Source of the DNA: Symbiodinium natans
Lineage: Eukaryota > Sar > Dinophyceae > Suessiales > Symbiodiniaceae
Reading direction: 5' to 3'
Assembly (NCBI GenBank): GCA_905221605.1
Contig: CAJNDS010000169.1
Span: forward strand, 7,501-71,500
Length of the DNA: 64,000 bases
Shown here: positions 23,731 to 37,311 of the stretch, in pieces
Position numbering within the stretch: position 1 is the stretch's first letter
Layout of the letters: every line of letters begins with the position of its first letter
Notes under the pieces: model-generated
What the model was told of the DNA's origin: nothing
Seen by the model: only the letters and a program-made list of their open reading frames with translations
Database searches by the model: none
Translations under genes and position numbers: made by a program

Positions 23731-24362
23731 CCTTAACTCCACGCGCCAAGCGACTTAAGAGATTTCAGGGTTCAGGGGGGAGGGGAGGTCGGTTGAAGGT
23801 TTCAAAGGGTTGGGAGTCCAATGTTGAGGGTTTAGGTTTTAGGGCTTACAAGGCAGAGCGAACAAAACAAAACAAAGGGCTACGACCTCGACCCTGAACC
23901 CTTAGCCAGCAAGGTCAGACAACAGTCGGGGTGTAGGGATGATGTGCTGTTCGAGGGCTGAGGTGTTGAGGTGTAGAGGGGTTTCAGACTACGGGGTGAG
24001 CCGTGTATTCTTTCGGGTTTTACTCGTTTTTACAACCATCCCGAATTGCTACAAACCAAGCTGATACAGCTCAGCAATAGGGGATACCCGGTTTAGGGTT
24101 GCAAGGTGAAGGCTGGGAGGGTTAACGTTGATAGAGCCTTAAGGGTCGTTGTCAGTGCGATGACTGCTCATAATTAGAAGCCAAACTCACCACAAAAGTC
24201 TGATCATCTAGGGGCCTTAATAGTTACGAGTAGGGTAAGGTCTTGGAGAGATATTTCAGTGTTCTCAGGAAGGGACTATGAGGGAATACTACCAGTAATT
24301 CTTCCGACCCCTACATCCCTAAATCCTAAACCCTAAGCCCTAAACCGTCTAAACCCTGAACC

Positions 24363-27300
24363 CTAAATGTTCCCTGCCATGGTGCATCTAACAGAGCCGC
24401 CGCCAAGCCTGTGGAAGGACGGCAGGTCTGGGGGTTTGCGCTTTGCGGTCCTGAAAGGGTTTAGGGTTTAGGTTTTATGTTTAGAGTTTAGGGGCCGCCA
24501 CCCCCGTGTGGTAGACATCTGTACCCACAAGGCATCTGAACCCTCAAGCCCGATAGAGACCCTAAACTCTGAAAGGCTAGAAGAACCCTGAACATCCCTA
24601 AGCCCTAAGCGCGAAGCCTTCCACCCTAAACCCTAAACCCTCAACCCTGAACCTCCCAAACCTCCTCCAAACCCTACACCTCCGCAACCCCCTCCTAAAC
24701 CTCCTAAACCCTAAACCTCCTAAACATTAAACCTCCTAAACCAACCCACAGAACACGCGTGAAGATCAGAAGAAGCCGATGGCCTCTCGAGAACCGGCAC
24801 CGGGGCTGCAACCACCTGGTCCACACAGGACCTGGGCTTGGGCTGAGGACTTTTGAGGTTTCTTGAGGGTTTACAGGGTTTCTAGGGGGTTTCTAGGGTT
24901 TCTGGGGTTTCTAGAATTTCCAGGGTTTATAGGTTTTTTTTGGGTTTTGGGCTAGGGTTGGGGTTTGGGATTTAGGGTTGAGAGTTTGGGGTTGAGGGGT
25001 TTATGTGGCTGATGGGGTGTAGAGGGATTTATCGGATTTATAGGGTTTTATAGGGTTTAGGGGTTTAGGGGCGTAGTACTGCCCCCCGCCAACCCCCCCC
25101 CCCCCCCCCCCACATCCAGGACTCGAGCTCTAGCACGCCGCGCTGGGTGTCGTTCAAGGCCTCCCAGCCTGCCTCTGAGGTTTTTGAAAGATTTGGGATT
25201 CAGGGTTTAGGGGTTACAGGGTTCATTCGGGCTTGGATTCGGGGTTTCTTTGGGTGAAGTTTAGGGGTGTAGGTATTGGGGGTTTAGGGCTTTTACAGTT
25301 CAGAGTCTGGGCGTTTAGCGGGCTGAGGTTGTCGAATTGGGCCCTTCTCGAAGAGTTCTAAGGGAATATAATCTCTTAGTTGTCCAGCACCTAGGGGCTT
25401 TAAAGGTTAACCTTTGGGGTTATAAGGGGAATATATTAACCCAAAAAGGTTCAAGGTTATCTACTCTACTACTGAGACATAAGGTATGAAGGGAACCTCT
25501 CAGGGGTACATCCTCAGGGGTCCGTTTTGACTCTCTTGACCAAAAATCCTTTAAACATCTTCAACCCCGGGATTGCAGCTCTAACGCCACAGACCCAAAA
25601 CCCTAAACCCTAACTCAAGGCTTCGGCCGCCCCCCTACAGTGGGGGAGGGGGGCTCCGCCAATATGGGCCGGGGGGGGGAGGGTGGGTTTATGAAGGGAC
25701 CACGACTGGGGTAGCGTGGGGCCCTAAACCCTAAACCCTAAACCCTAAACCCTAAACCCTCAACCCTCAACCCTAAACCCCGGGCCAGCGCTTGTGTTGA
25801 TTCCTGAAATCTGCTGGAAACCCCCGTGGAATTTTCAGACCCAATTTTCAGACCCCCCCATGCTGAACCCTCCTGACATTTGAGACTTCTACCTGGCCCG
25901 GCGTACCATCTGTAGAGTTTTTGGAACTGGGTAGTTGTCTTGAGTTGGTAATTAGGCCTAAACCTTCAAAAGGTTATAGGTTAGGGTGGTGTTGCCGCCT
26001 GTCTGGGGTGGGACTGACTAAAGTGTTAGACCCTAAACCCTAAACCCTGAACCCTAAACCCCAAACGCTAAGCCCTAAACCCTAAACCCTAAACCCTTAA
26101 CCCTAAACCCTAAACCCTAAACCCTAAACCCTAAACCCTACCAGCAAGATGCGCGCGCAGGGAAGGCCTGGGAGATGGCCAGGACAGTGCCACGGGAGCC
26201 GCGTAGTCTCAGGTTTGCGGGACGCAAGGCTTAGGGTTTTTTAGGGTTTAGGGTTTAGGGTTTGGGGTTTAGGGTTTAGGGTTTAGGGTTTAGGGTTTAG
26301 GGTTCAGGGTTCAGGGTTTAGGGTTTAGGGTTTGGGGGGGTTTCTAGGGCTTTGAGTTTAGGGCTTTAGGGCGTTCGGGCTTTTAGGGCTTTTAGGGCTG
26401 GAGGCCTGGAGGGCCTCGGGCTCAGGGATCGGGATGTGCCCCGTTCTTTGTTTCTCGGGTTTAGGGTTTAGGTTCTCAGAGTCATGGCTCGAGGGCCTTT
26501 GAGAACCCTTCCTCTCTCCCTTCGTAGGCCCACTCTGGCCTCTGAAGCAGGGGGAGGCTAGAACTGAGCATTTAGGGGCGTTTGGGTGTGGGAAGCGGAT
26601 TGGCTTTAGGTGTTCAGAGATTTAGGGACATTGGCATTGTGATTTTTCGAGAGGCCCGGGGGGTTCTGGGCTGTTTGCGCAGGTGGTTCGGGGAAGTCTA
26701 GCCCAGCACTGCGAGTTCCACAGTAAAACCGCAGTTCGGGTTGGTACTGCTGCGAGCAACACGGCCGAAGTCATACATGTGTGGCTCAGCCATGACCAAC
26801 ATGAGCACCACTCAGCCCAAAACCCCATAGGGTTTAGGGTTTAGGGTTTAGGGTTTGGGGTTAAGGGTTAAGGGTTAAGGGTTAAGGGTTTAGGGTTTAG
26901 GGTTTGGGGTTTAGGGTTAAGGGTTTAGGGTTTAGGGTTTAGGGGATCGACTCTCCGGAGATTAGATCTGCTCTCCCTCCGATCCTCTGTGCTATAAACC
27001 CTAAACCGTACATGAAGACTGTCATAGAGCCTTGCACCCTTAACTTGAAGGCAACCTTAACACTATCCGCCCACCCCCACCCCCGCCCCAACCCCCCCAC
27101 CCCCCCCCCTCTTCACATCTGCGGCTGCGCAGGCCCCGGCCGAGGCGGGTCGCGTAGCGTTAACAGTAAGGACTGTTAGTACAAGAGGGAACATTCCTCT
27201 GTGTGTATATATATATATATAAACTTACTTACTTACTTATTTATGTATGTATATGAATATATATATGGTTCAGCGTCGAGCGTCCTGGGCCCCCCCCCCC

Positions 27301-30300
27301 CATGGTATCCCCCCCCCCCCAAGTCTACTCTACGGTCCCTAAACCCTAAACCCTAAACCCTAAACCCCCAAACCCTAAACCCTAAACCCTAAACCCTAAA
27401 ACCTAAACCCTAACCCTAAACCCTAAACCTTAAGTCTTAAACCTTAAACCCTAAACCCTAAAACCCTGAACCCTAAACCCTAACCCTAAAACCAACCCCC
27501 AACCACACCACAGGTGGGGGGGGGGGATCATCTTAGTACCCCATCCGCGCGTTAAACCCTAAAGCCTAAACCCTAAACCCTAAACCCTAAGACCCTAAAC
27601 CCTAAACCCTAAACCCTAAAACCCTAAAACCCTAAAACCCTAAACCCTAAACCTAAACCCTAAACCCTAAAACCCTAAAACCAACCGCCAACCACACCAC
27701 AGGGGGGGGGGGGGGGGGGGGGGGGTACCATGGGGGGGGGGGGGGGGGGGGGGGGTAGGGGGGAGGGGGGGGGGCCCGCCCGCCGGGGCTGAATCATATA
27801 TATATATATATGTGTGTGTATATGTATATCTTTATATGCACATATAAGCATAGATGTATACATGGTTATTACTTGTCTCCTTGCTTATGGAAGTTGGGGA
27901 GGGGTCATCTAGTGTGAAGCCCGCAGCCTAAACCCTAAACTCTAAACCCTAAACCCTAGACCCCTAAACCCCAAACCCTAAACCCTAAACCCTAAACCCA
28001 AGCCCTAAGCCCCCCAGTGCTTGCGCAAGGGAACTGCAGGCAGTTGCAGGCAAAGCTTTCCAGCTGTTCCATGGTCACCGGGATGACCACCTTCCTTTCC
28101 GGTTTAGGGTTTAGGGTTTAGGGTTTCGGGTTTAGGGTTCAGGGTTTATAGGCTGAGGGTTTAGGTTTACCTTCCATTTGATTAAGATCCCTCAAAAAAC
28201 ATGAAAACACCAATCCCTATATTGCCCTTATGGGGAAGAATTTGTTTTCATTATTATTTACCATTTTTCCTTTTTTTGGAAGGGGGGGGGGGATCTTTTG
28301 CAAATAGTAGTTGCCTGGAACTCTATTTACTTACAAGAAACTGCAGGTAAATAGAGTCCCAAGTAACGCTCAGGACTTCAAGCCCTTAAATGGGGGTTGG
28401 GCTGAAGGGCGCAAGGGCTGTCATTAATCAAGCGGAGCATGCGCCGCTTGCTTCTCCCATGTGGGATTTAGGGGTTCAGGGCTTACGTTGATCATCGGAT
28501 CACTTTCCCCCCACCGCCCCTTAATTCTGAACCCGAACCCCTAAACCCTAAACCCGAAACCCTAAATCCTAAACCCAGAAGGGGGGTTGAGTTGGGGAGG
28601 ATCTTGAGAATAGAAGTGCCTGAGCACAACTTGGCGAAGGGCTGACCATGATTGAACAAATCCTTTATGTTGGGTTTTGTTGGGGCATAGGTTTAGGGTA
28701 TATACAGGAGTGCATAGCTTGGGCTGCTTGGCACTTCAGGGGGGGGAAGTCCACATGCAAAAAAACCAAGCAAAGCACTACCAAAGCTCTACCACCCCAA
28801 AACCCGAACCCAGAAGCTCCGAATAAACCCTAAACCCTAAACCCTAAACCCTGAACCCGAAAGACCCAACTACATACACTGGAGCTCCCTGCAATCTCAA
28901 ACCGGGGTTGAAGGTAAAACGAGACAAGCACAGCCCCCCTGCCCTCTGAAGAACAAAAATCGCAGCGCACCTTGGTTGCCAAGGGTGAACCCGAAACCCT
29001 AAACCCTGCAAGTCAATGGCCCATCTGGGAGTTTACCAACATAAGGGTATCGTAAACTCCCATATCTCCATCATGCCAGAACCTCTCTGAGCACAGGCTG
29101 CCAAGCATCAGGCTCCTCCTGAGCGCGCTGTACCTTGGGGTTTACTTGGAGGTTTAGAGGGTTCAGGGTTTAGGATTTAGGGTTCATGGTACTTACTCAC
29201 CGAAAAATAACTGTACCTAGAACTTATGTATAGCCATCGTATGGCACTTAAGGGGCTTATAAGTGGGTTATATGTGCAGCTATGCTGAGGATTATAACTA
29301 CCATGAACCTCCAAGTAGGGTTCAGGGTATGACTCTCAGGGCTTTTGGAGGGGTTTCGGGTTTAGGGTGCAGGGCTCATCTTACAGGCTCGCCCTACCAC
29401 TTCACCCCCCCCAGCCTCCGACTGTCATCCCCCCAATGCTCCCCCGAATTAAGGGGTCATTTCGCTCAGACCTGTATGGTCTGCCGGCTCATTCCGTGAA
29501 CCTCAAATCCGAAAGCACCCAACCCTCGCCCTAAATCCCTGAACCCCCTAAACGTTATTCATGACCCATAGAATCGCGTACGTCACCCTATAAAGAACCC
29601 TTACAACTGCAAGGTTTCAGGGGGTCAGGGGGTTGGGCAGTTTAGGGTTAGTGTTTAGGGTTTATCGGGTTTATCGGGTTTGTCGAGTTTAGGGTTTAGC
29701 CCTCAGGAAACCGCAAGTCTGGGCTCGGGGCACCAACACCCCGAAGCCTAGACCTTACAAGGAGGGGCCACACGCAAGTTGTAAGTAGAGTGCTAAGGGC
29801 CCTAACTTGGGTTATAAGGATCCTTAATTTGGTTCTAAGTCCCTTAACTATAGCTAGTCAACTCGGGTTATAAGGATCCTAACTTAGGTTCTAAGTCCCT
29901 TAACTATATACTGCAGGCAGGGCGCACAGCTTCAAGCTCGGTCTTGTCCGGTATCGCATCCGGACAAAGCCTTAGTGAAGAGCCGCGGTTTAGGGTTAGG
30001 GTTTAGGGTTAGGGTTTAGGGTTTAGGGTTTAGGGTTTAGGGTTTAGGGTTTAGGGTTTAGGGTTTAGGGTTTGGGGTTTAGATAGGGTTCGTGACTGGG
30101 TACCTCAGGATAGTTTTGGGGTTCTGAAGGGAGGGAAGTCCAAGGGTGCTATGTAACCCAAGGTCCCCCCAATGCTCTGCACTACTCTCTCAGGCTCCCT
30201 GATACTCTCCAAAACTCCCTAAGGCACCTAAGCTTCCCTAAGGTTCGCTAGGTACCTACCCCCCCCCCCCATGAACCCCCCCCTCCCTTAAGGACCCTAT

Positions 30301-33300
30301 AAGGATAGTCATGAAACAGCAACTCCTTAGTGTAGCATTGTCGCTCAATTTGAAAAGGGTGTCCCGTAATCCCTGCACCCTAGACATCAAGTCCTAAAAG
30401 CCCTGTAAACCCGATAACCCCTGAAAACCTACAAACCCGATTGATCCTACAAGCCCTGAAAACCCCCGGCTGAGCTGGCCGCACAGCAAAGTTTACGTTG
30501 ACAGACCTGCAGGGGGCTAAGGGCGGGGAGGATTTAGGGTTTCGGGTTTAGGGTTTGGGGTTTGGTTTCGGCCCTGGAACCCCCAGAGTCATTCCAACAA
30601 AGGGTGTCTTAACGGGATCTGAATGGTATGATGGCCCAATGCTGGAACCATCCTAGGATGCTTGGGGGGTTTAGGGTTTAGGGTGTAGGGTTTAGGGTTT
30701 AGGGTTTAGGGTTTAGGGTCTGGAGTGGCGGTTTAGGGTTTAGGGTCAGGGGCGGAGCTTGGTGCTCTGAAGAACAGACGCCGACAATGCCCAGGGCTGT
30801 GCAGAGAGACTTCGTTGTGGTAGCCTACGCCCAACACAAAACCTCAAGTAAGGCATGATTGAGAACCACTGTATCGGGGCCATACTTTGGGGCTGAGGGG
30901 TAGTTCCCGTGGGGTATGGAACTGCAAACCCTGAAGCCGAAAACACTAAACGCCAAGGTTACCCCGGGATCTTACCGTACTACGCATAACAATCACTTAC
31001 ACGCTCCCCTTCCTCCAGGGGGCTTAAGGTTTAGGGTTTAAGATTTAGTTTATAGGGTTTATTTTCGGGTCCCCTTAGTGCACAGAGTACTGCTTTGAGG
31101 TGCTCACATGAGCACGTTGGTGTGGTAGATCTCCTCTCCATTCCGATCTTTGGAAGCAAAGGTGACAAGGTCGTAGCCCATCTCCTGCACACTTAGAAGG
31201 TAAACCCTAGACCCTAAACCCTAAGCCCTAAGCCCTAAACCCTAAACCCAAAAACCTGAACCCTAAACTAAACGTGGAACCCTAACCCTAAACCCTAAAC
31301 CCTTATGAACTCCACAGCCCAAAGCAAAGCTTCAGCTTCAGCTTTCGGCTTTGGCCCTCCCCTCCGCTTTCCGTGAAATACTAGCCAGGACCCTGGGATG
31401 AAAGCATGCCCCCAGAAGCGGTTCATGGGTTTAGGGTTTAGGGTTTAGGGTTTAGGGTTTAGGGTTTAGGGTTTAGGGTGTGGGGCTTAGGGCACCTCGC
31501 TGTTGCCGCTGCATGTGCTTTTAGATGTCAATGTGTTTCAAGGCATATGAAGCTTCGGATTTTCCAACATGCGGGGAGGGAGACGACTTGCCCAAACAAG
31601 GAGAACTTTGAGCATAGGGCTTCAGGAATGAAAGTGGGGAAGGGCGTTACGCAGCGCAGCATGAGGTCAAAATAGTTCCAAAGACTTCGTTGTCATGCCC
31701 GGAACGCTTGTTGCCTTGTTCTTTCCACTGCCTTGGGGAATTCCAAGGTTCACCTTTCGAATAAATCTCAGTGCTAGTAAAGAAAAGGCTACTGGTAAAA
31801 AACATTAGAATAACAGATCATATTCTTATTCTTGCACATTGAAGGTCAAATGCTAGACTCCTGGACGCTTGGACCCTAAACCCCAAACCCCAAACCCTAA
31901 ACCCTAAGCCACAACGAGGCTCCCGGTCCTTGGCCCAAATCTCGGCTAAGTTCTTGTCAGCCCGCTTGGAGGTCCTCAGCACAAACGCAGTGAAGGCTGA
32001 GGGTAAGTGACCTTGGTAGTAGGCGCCCTTACATGCGCCTCTCGTCATATACCTCCTACATACCCTATAAAACCCAAGGGCCCAATCTTCAGAACCCTGA
32101 AAAGGATCCTGGGAAGCCAAAACCTCGCCCTGACCCCGCCACAACAAATATACTAAAATGAAAAAAGAGTTTCTTCTCGTGTTTCCCTTGCACGTCCGAA
32201 AGCCCGACAGCCATGAAGAACCTTAAATCCTAAATCCTAACACGTCGGAGCCGACCCACCAAGCGTCGCAAGGTACGCGGTCCGCATCTGGCGGTCCAAA
32301 ACGAGGCTCCCAGTGCCTCCACACGATGCGATGGTATCCGGTTGAGGGTTGAGCCAGGTTGAGGGTTCAGAGCAAGGGCTTTCGGGGCTTTGAGGTGTAG
32401 GACTTCTCCCATAGAAGGCTCTCGGACGACCTACAAAAAAGGACCGTAGAACTCCGGTCATGGCTCGGGATACGCTCGGTAGGTACATGCGCTGGGAGCT
32501 TCGGGCAGATAGTTTAAGGCTGTTGGGAGCTGCTTGACTGTCCTTCGAAGGAGGGATTGCTTCGGTTACTAGCGCTTGAGGCTTCAAGGCTCGGGGGCGT
32601 GGGGCCTGGGGCTTAAGGGTACTTGTGTTCCAGGTTTCAGGATTGGGGATTAGGGTTATATATAGGTTTTAGGGTTTAGGGCATAGGGCGAGGGAGAAGT
32701 GGAGGAGAAGCCCATTCGCTCCAGTTAAGCGCCACTCATCGGCGAAAGATTTGTCCCGGAACCCTTCTACAAACGAGAAGAATGGCCTTAGATTCTTGGG
32801 TTCTTAAGGCAGGCACTCGACAAGAGAGCGCCATTCACCGGGTCATGGGACCCTGCAGCCCGAAACTCTGGACCGTACACCTTACAACGACAAACGAAGC
32901 CTAAACTAAACCCCTAAACCCCAAACCTTAAACCCAAACCCTAAACCCTAAACCCCAAACACAAAACCCTGAACCCAAAACCCCAAACCCGAAGCCCTGA
33001 ATCCCAAAAAAGGGGCCTTGGGCTCCCAACTCCTACAGCCTCCAAGAGCAGACCCCGGGCCTTCCAGCGCCACCCCCGACTTTGCCCATCCACTGAGGTC
33101 GTAGATCCTTTGAAATCGTCTAGAGCTTGAGGCTGCTGCCCGAAACCCTGAACCCTAAACCCTAAACTCTCAACTCTCAACCCTCAACCTACACTAAACC
33201 CTAAACCCTAAACCCTAAACCCTGAACCCTGAAACCTGAACCCTAAACCCTAAACCCTAAACCCCAAACCCTATACCCTAAGCCCTAAACCCTAACCCTA

Positions 33301-36300
33301 AAAAGCCTAGCTTCAGGAACTAGGGCTGAGGCTCCTAAGGGCGTCAAGGCTCGGGGGTGTGGGGCCTGGGGCTTGAGGGTTCTTGGGTTTCGGGTTTCGG
33401 GATTGGGGTTTAGGGTTATAGGTTCTAGAGTTTCGGGCTTAGGATTTTACGGCTTATTTAGGGCTACTTTAGGGCTTTGGGGCTGCGGGTTTTAGGGTTC
33501 AGGGTTTAGGGTTTAGATTTTCTTAGTTCTCCGGTGCGCGGCAGACACTTGACATGCTCGGCTGATGAACTGTCCTTCATTAAAGTGTTCAAGGGCCACC
33601 CTGATTAGCTCCCATGGTCCCTACCTTATAAACCCTCCTATAAGGAGATCCTGATCCTTGACTGCGCCTCAAAGAATGCAAAGCAAAAGTGATGCCCAAG
33701 TAGCCTCTATGGTTTTAGGGTTTAGGTTGGGGGGCAGGTTGAAAACACGTTCTAAGCCCAAATCCCTCAACCTTTTCTTACCTTCAGCCCTATAACCTTT
33801 ACAGACCCTACACAAGTCCATGGCTCAAAGTCCCTAGCACTGCAACAGGAGGGTAGCCACACACGCCTCTGATAACTTGGCTGCACTTAGTAGGGTAGCT
33901 ATAAATTGAAAACTTTGGCTGCCTTATTAAGAAACCCAATAAACACCAAAAAAAGGCTAAGGATCTAAAGCTACAGCAAAGCGCCACAAAGTTACAAGCT
34001 CCCTGAATTTCGCAGGAGGCTCTTGCAAGTGCCCACCCGAGGTGGTCTCCTAGTAGCCTGGTGGAAACAAGCGCACGCCACCAGTCTGTGGCTGCACGGA
34101 AGTTGTCCTGCGAGGCCACCATGTGGTACTTGTCGTAGCGGACCGTGCCGTACAGAAGCGCATATGGGTCAACTACTCGGACGCCATTCGCCGCCAAGTA
34201 GTCCGTGTGCTTCTTCATCTCCCTGTCGTACTCCCAATCCAGCCCGTAGGCCCTAATGGCAGCCCTAAACCCTAAACCCCAAACCCTAAACCCTAATCCC
34301 TAATCCCTCATCCCTAAAGCCCTAGACATGCCGCCCAACACGATGCCAAGAAAGAAGTCGACAGCGCCTGCCAAGGCTGGGCCTCCCTAGTAAAGCTACA
34401 TGACAAGTAGTCCCTACCCTACATATTTACAGGGTTTAGGGTTTGGGGTTTAGGGTTACCCTTAAATCCCCAACAGCCCCAACCCTAAATACCCCCATAG
34501 CCCCTACAGTCCATGCCTGACATGCCCTAAATCCCCTATATCCTTTGCCTGCAAAACCCGAAATCCCGTATAGTCTATGCCTGAAACACCCCAAAATACC
34601 CTAAACCCTAAACCCTAAATCCTAAACCCTGAATGCCCTAAACGCCAGAAATCGCTCGTCGAGTTGTGCGTTCCCTAGAGGCGCTCTGACCAGTCGAGGC
34701 GCGGCTCGGCGAGGTCGAACTTGTCCCGGACCTGTACATAGAGGGTTTTTTAGGGTTTAGGGTTTAGGGTTTAGGGCTACTATACGCTGAACCCGAAACC
34801 CTAAACCTCGCACCCTAACCCCAACCCCCAAACCCTGTGCAGATATCAGCCCCAACCGCCGAACCATAAAGTATAGGCAAAGAACGCAGCAAACCCAAGT
34901 TGGACATGGAGGAGTCTCGAAGGGGTTGTTCTATTCTGGCTCCCCGTACAACGCACCCCTTCCCCCAGAAAGGAACTGCCAAGTAGGGGTCTATGCCCTA
35001 AACCCTACACCCTGAACCCTAAACCCTAAGCCCTAAGCCCTGAGCCCTAAACCCTAAACCCTAAACCCTAAACCCAAACCCCAAACCCTGAACCCAAAAC
35101 CCTAAACCCTGCAAAATCTTGCCAAAGCAGCCGACTTGATGATGTCCTCGCGGATCTCCGCGGCCCGCGAAGGTACCTTGCTTTGAGGGCTCACAGGACT
35201 CTCTAAACCCCTAACCCTAAATCCTGAAGTAGTTGTACCTGAGGTGTATATACCAGACTGGGCTATTTGGCCTTAATTAGTATAATCCCCAGAATCAACC
35301 CTATAAAGGGCCTTATTAAGGGGTTATAGGGTATAACAGCCCATCCTGGTAGAACTTGGGGTTTAGGGCTTAGGCTTTTTTTTTTTTTTTTGGGGGGGGG
35401 GGGGGGGGGGTTTGGGTGCCGACACAGGCAAGCCATGAAGGACAGTCAGGGCACTAGGGTCAAGATGCCCACAAGTCGGGTAATGACCCCGTGCTGTGAA
35501 CTTCTGATGCTGTTCATGAAGCTGGGGAACAAAAAGCTGGAACCACAGGAGTCTGGGCAAGACCTAAATATAGAAACCCTAGCTAAGTGCAATCCCAACT
35601 GAAAACTTCTATTTGCTCTAGAACAAAACCCCTATGAGGAAGAATATCCTTATTTGCCTTTCTTTACAGAAGCCGAACACAGCTGAAAACACCTTCGAGG
35701 CCCGAATCACCCAGAGAGTTCAGGGTTTCAGGGTTTAGGGGTTGAAGGCTTAGGGTGTGAGGTAGGGTTGAGAGTTCTAGCCCGGAGCAAGGCTGCCTTC
35801 ATCGGGTAGACCACCAAGCGGCCGTCGCCGTGGGTCGAGAACCTAATAGGGTTTCGGGTTTAAGGTTTCGGGTAGGGTTTAGGGTTTCGGGTTTCGGGTT
35901 TAGGGTCTAGAGTTTAGGGTTTAAGACATAGGGTTTCGGGTTAGGGCGTAGGGGTTTTTGGGCTTCAGGGCTTAGGACTCTTTGGGGGTGGGGGGGTAGG
36001 TTCTGGGGGTGTAGCTCTGGGGTTTTCGGGCTTAGGGTGTAGGGTGTAGGGGTGCAGGATTAGGCTTTGGGGTTTCAGGGCTTAGGGGTTTCTTTGAATC
36101 AACGTCGAAGGAGCCAACGATGGCTTCAAACATGCTGGGCATGCGGGCTTTGCTTCAATCGAATAATTCCGACCCTTGCTGTCCAACCTGTAACAGGTTT
36201 GGAGTTCAGGGTCTAGGGGTTTAGGGGTTTAAGGGTTTAGGGGTTTAGGGTTTAGGGTTCGGGGGTGTTGAAGGGACTTGCTGCCGATCTGGAAGGAGAG

Positions 36301-37242
36301 CTCTTAATTGCAGCGAAGGTGAAGTCATATCGGTTCCAGGATCAGAGAAGAGAATAGGGTTTGGGGATCATTCTCGTATGTTCATGTAGGGACCATAAGG
36401 GGGCTGCTGTTCGAACCCTACAGTATGTCTGCTGGCTGGTGTTCCTCACTTATACCCCAGACAGGCGACTGCAAGACCCAAACGGTTCGACAAGCTCTGC
36501 AACTTAAACGCTTTGTCCCGAACTTATCAAATAAGTTACCGCAATAAGGGTACTGTCCTACTTACTGCAGAAGCCTGCACCCAGGAGCACCCTCGGAAAA
36601 AAAAAGGGTGCCCTTTTTTTTGTTTAGAGGCGTGATGAGGGAGCCCAAGCCCTAAAAAAGGGAGTAAGGGCCTACTCTTGGTCTCAGAAGCCTATAATGG
36701 CAATTCAGCTCCATGACAAGAGCCCTGCAACTGGAGGTAGCTGCTGCCAAAGGGCCAGTTGTTGGGAAAGACCTCATCCGGAAGTCCCTGAGCCTCCCAA
36801 GCGAGAAGAGTCTAGGTCTAGAATGTAGGGATAGTAAGGGTCGGGAGATGGCGGCCTTTTATGGACTTTCCAGGGGATACTATGTAGACTTTCTAAGTCC
36901 AAAAAGACGTCGCGGGGAGCCTCTGCCGTGAGCACCTCCACGCCGGCTTCCCGCAGCCTGGGTTGCTGTTGAGGAGCTTAAAGAATTGATGAGGACACAG
37001 GTTTAGGGTTTAGGGTTAGGGTTCGGATTGTTCCCCACTCACAGTCCTTAATAGGGATGATAGTACCTCCGCTATGGTAATCCCTATTAAGGACAGTTAG
37101 TATAAGGGGGAACATCCCAAGATAGATGAAGGGTTGCGAAGATTAGGGGTGCCCTTTTCGGGCGTCGATCACGCGGATCATCATATGTGCGGGGTACATT
37201 AGCGATACCCCTAGATTCGAAAATCATCATCATCACCATCAC

Positions 37243-37311
<69 letters not shown>

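Noticed and set aside
26690-26800. SET-domain-like string (VARSSTNPNC) on the minus strand
   Set aside because: It lies inside a citrulline hydrolase intron whose flanking exons join in phase; the match is too short to stand alone.
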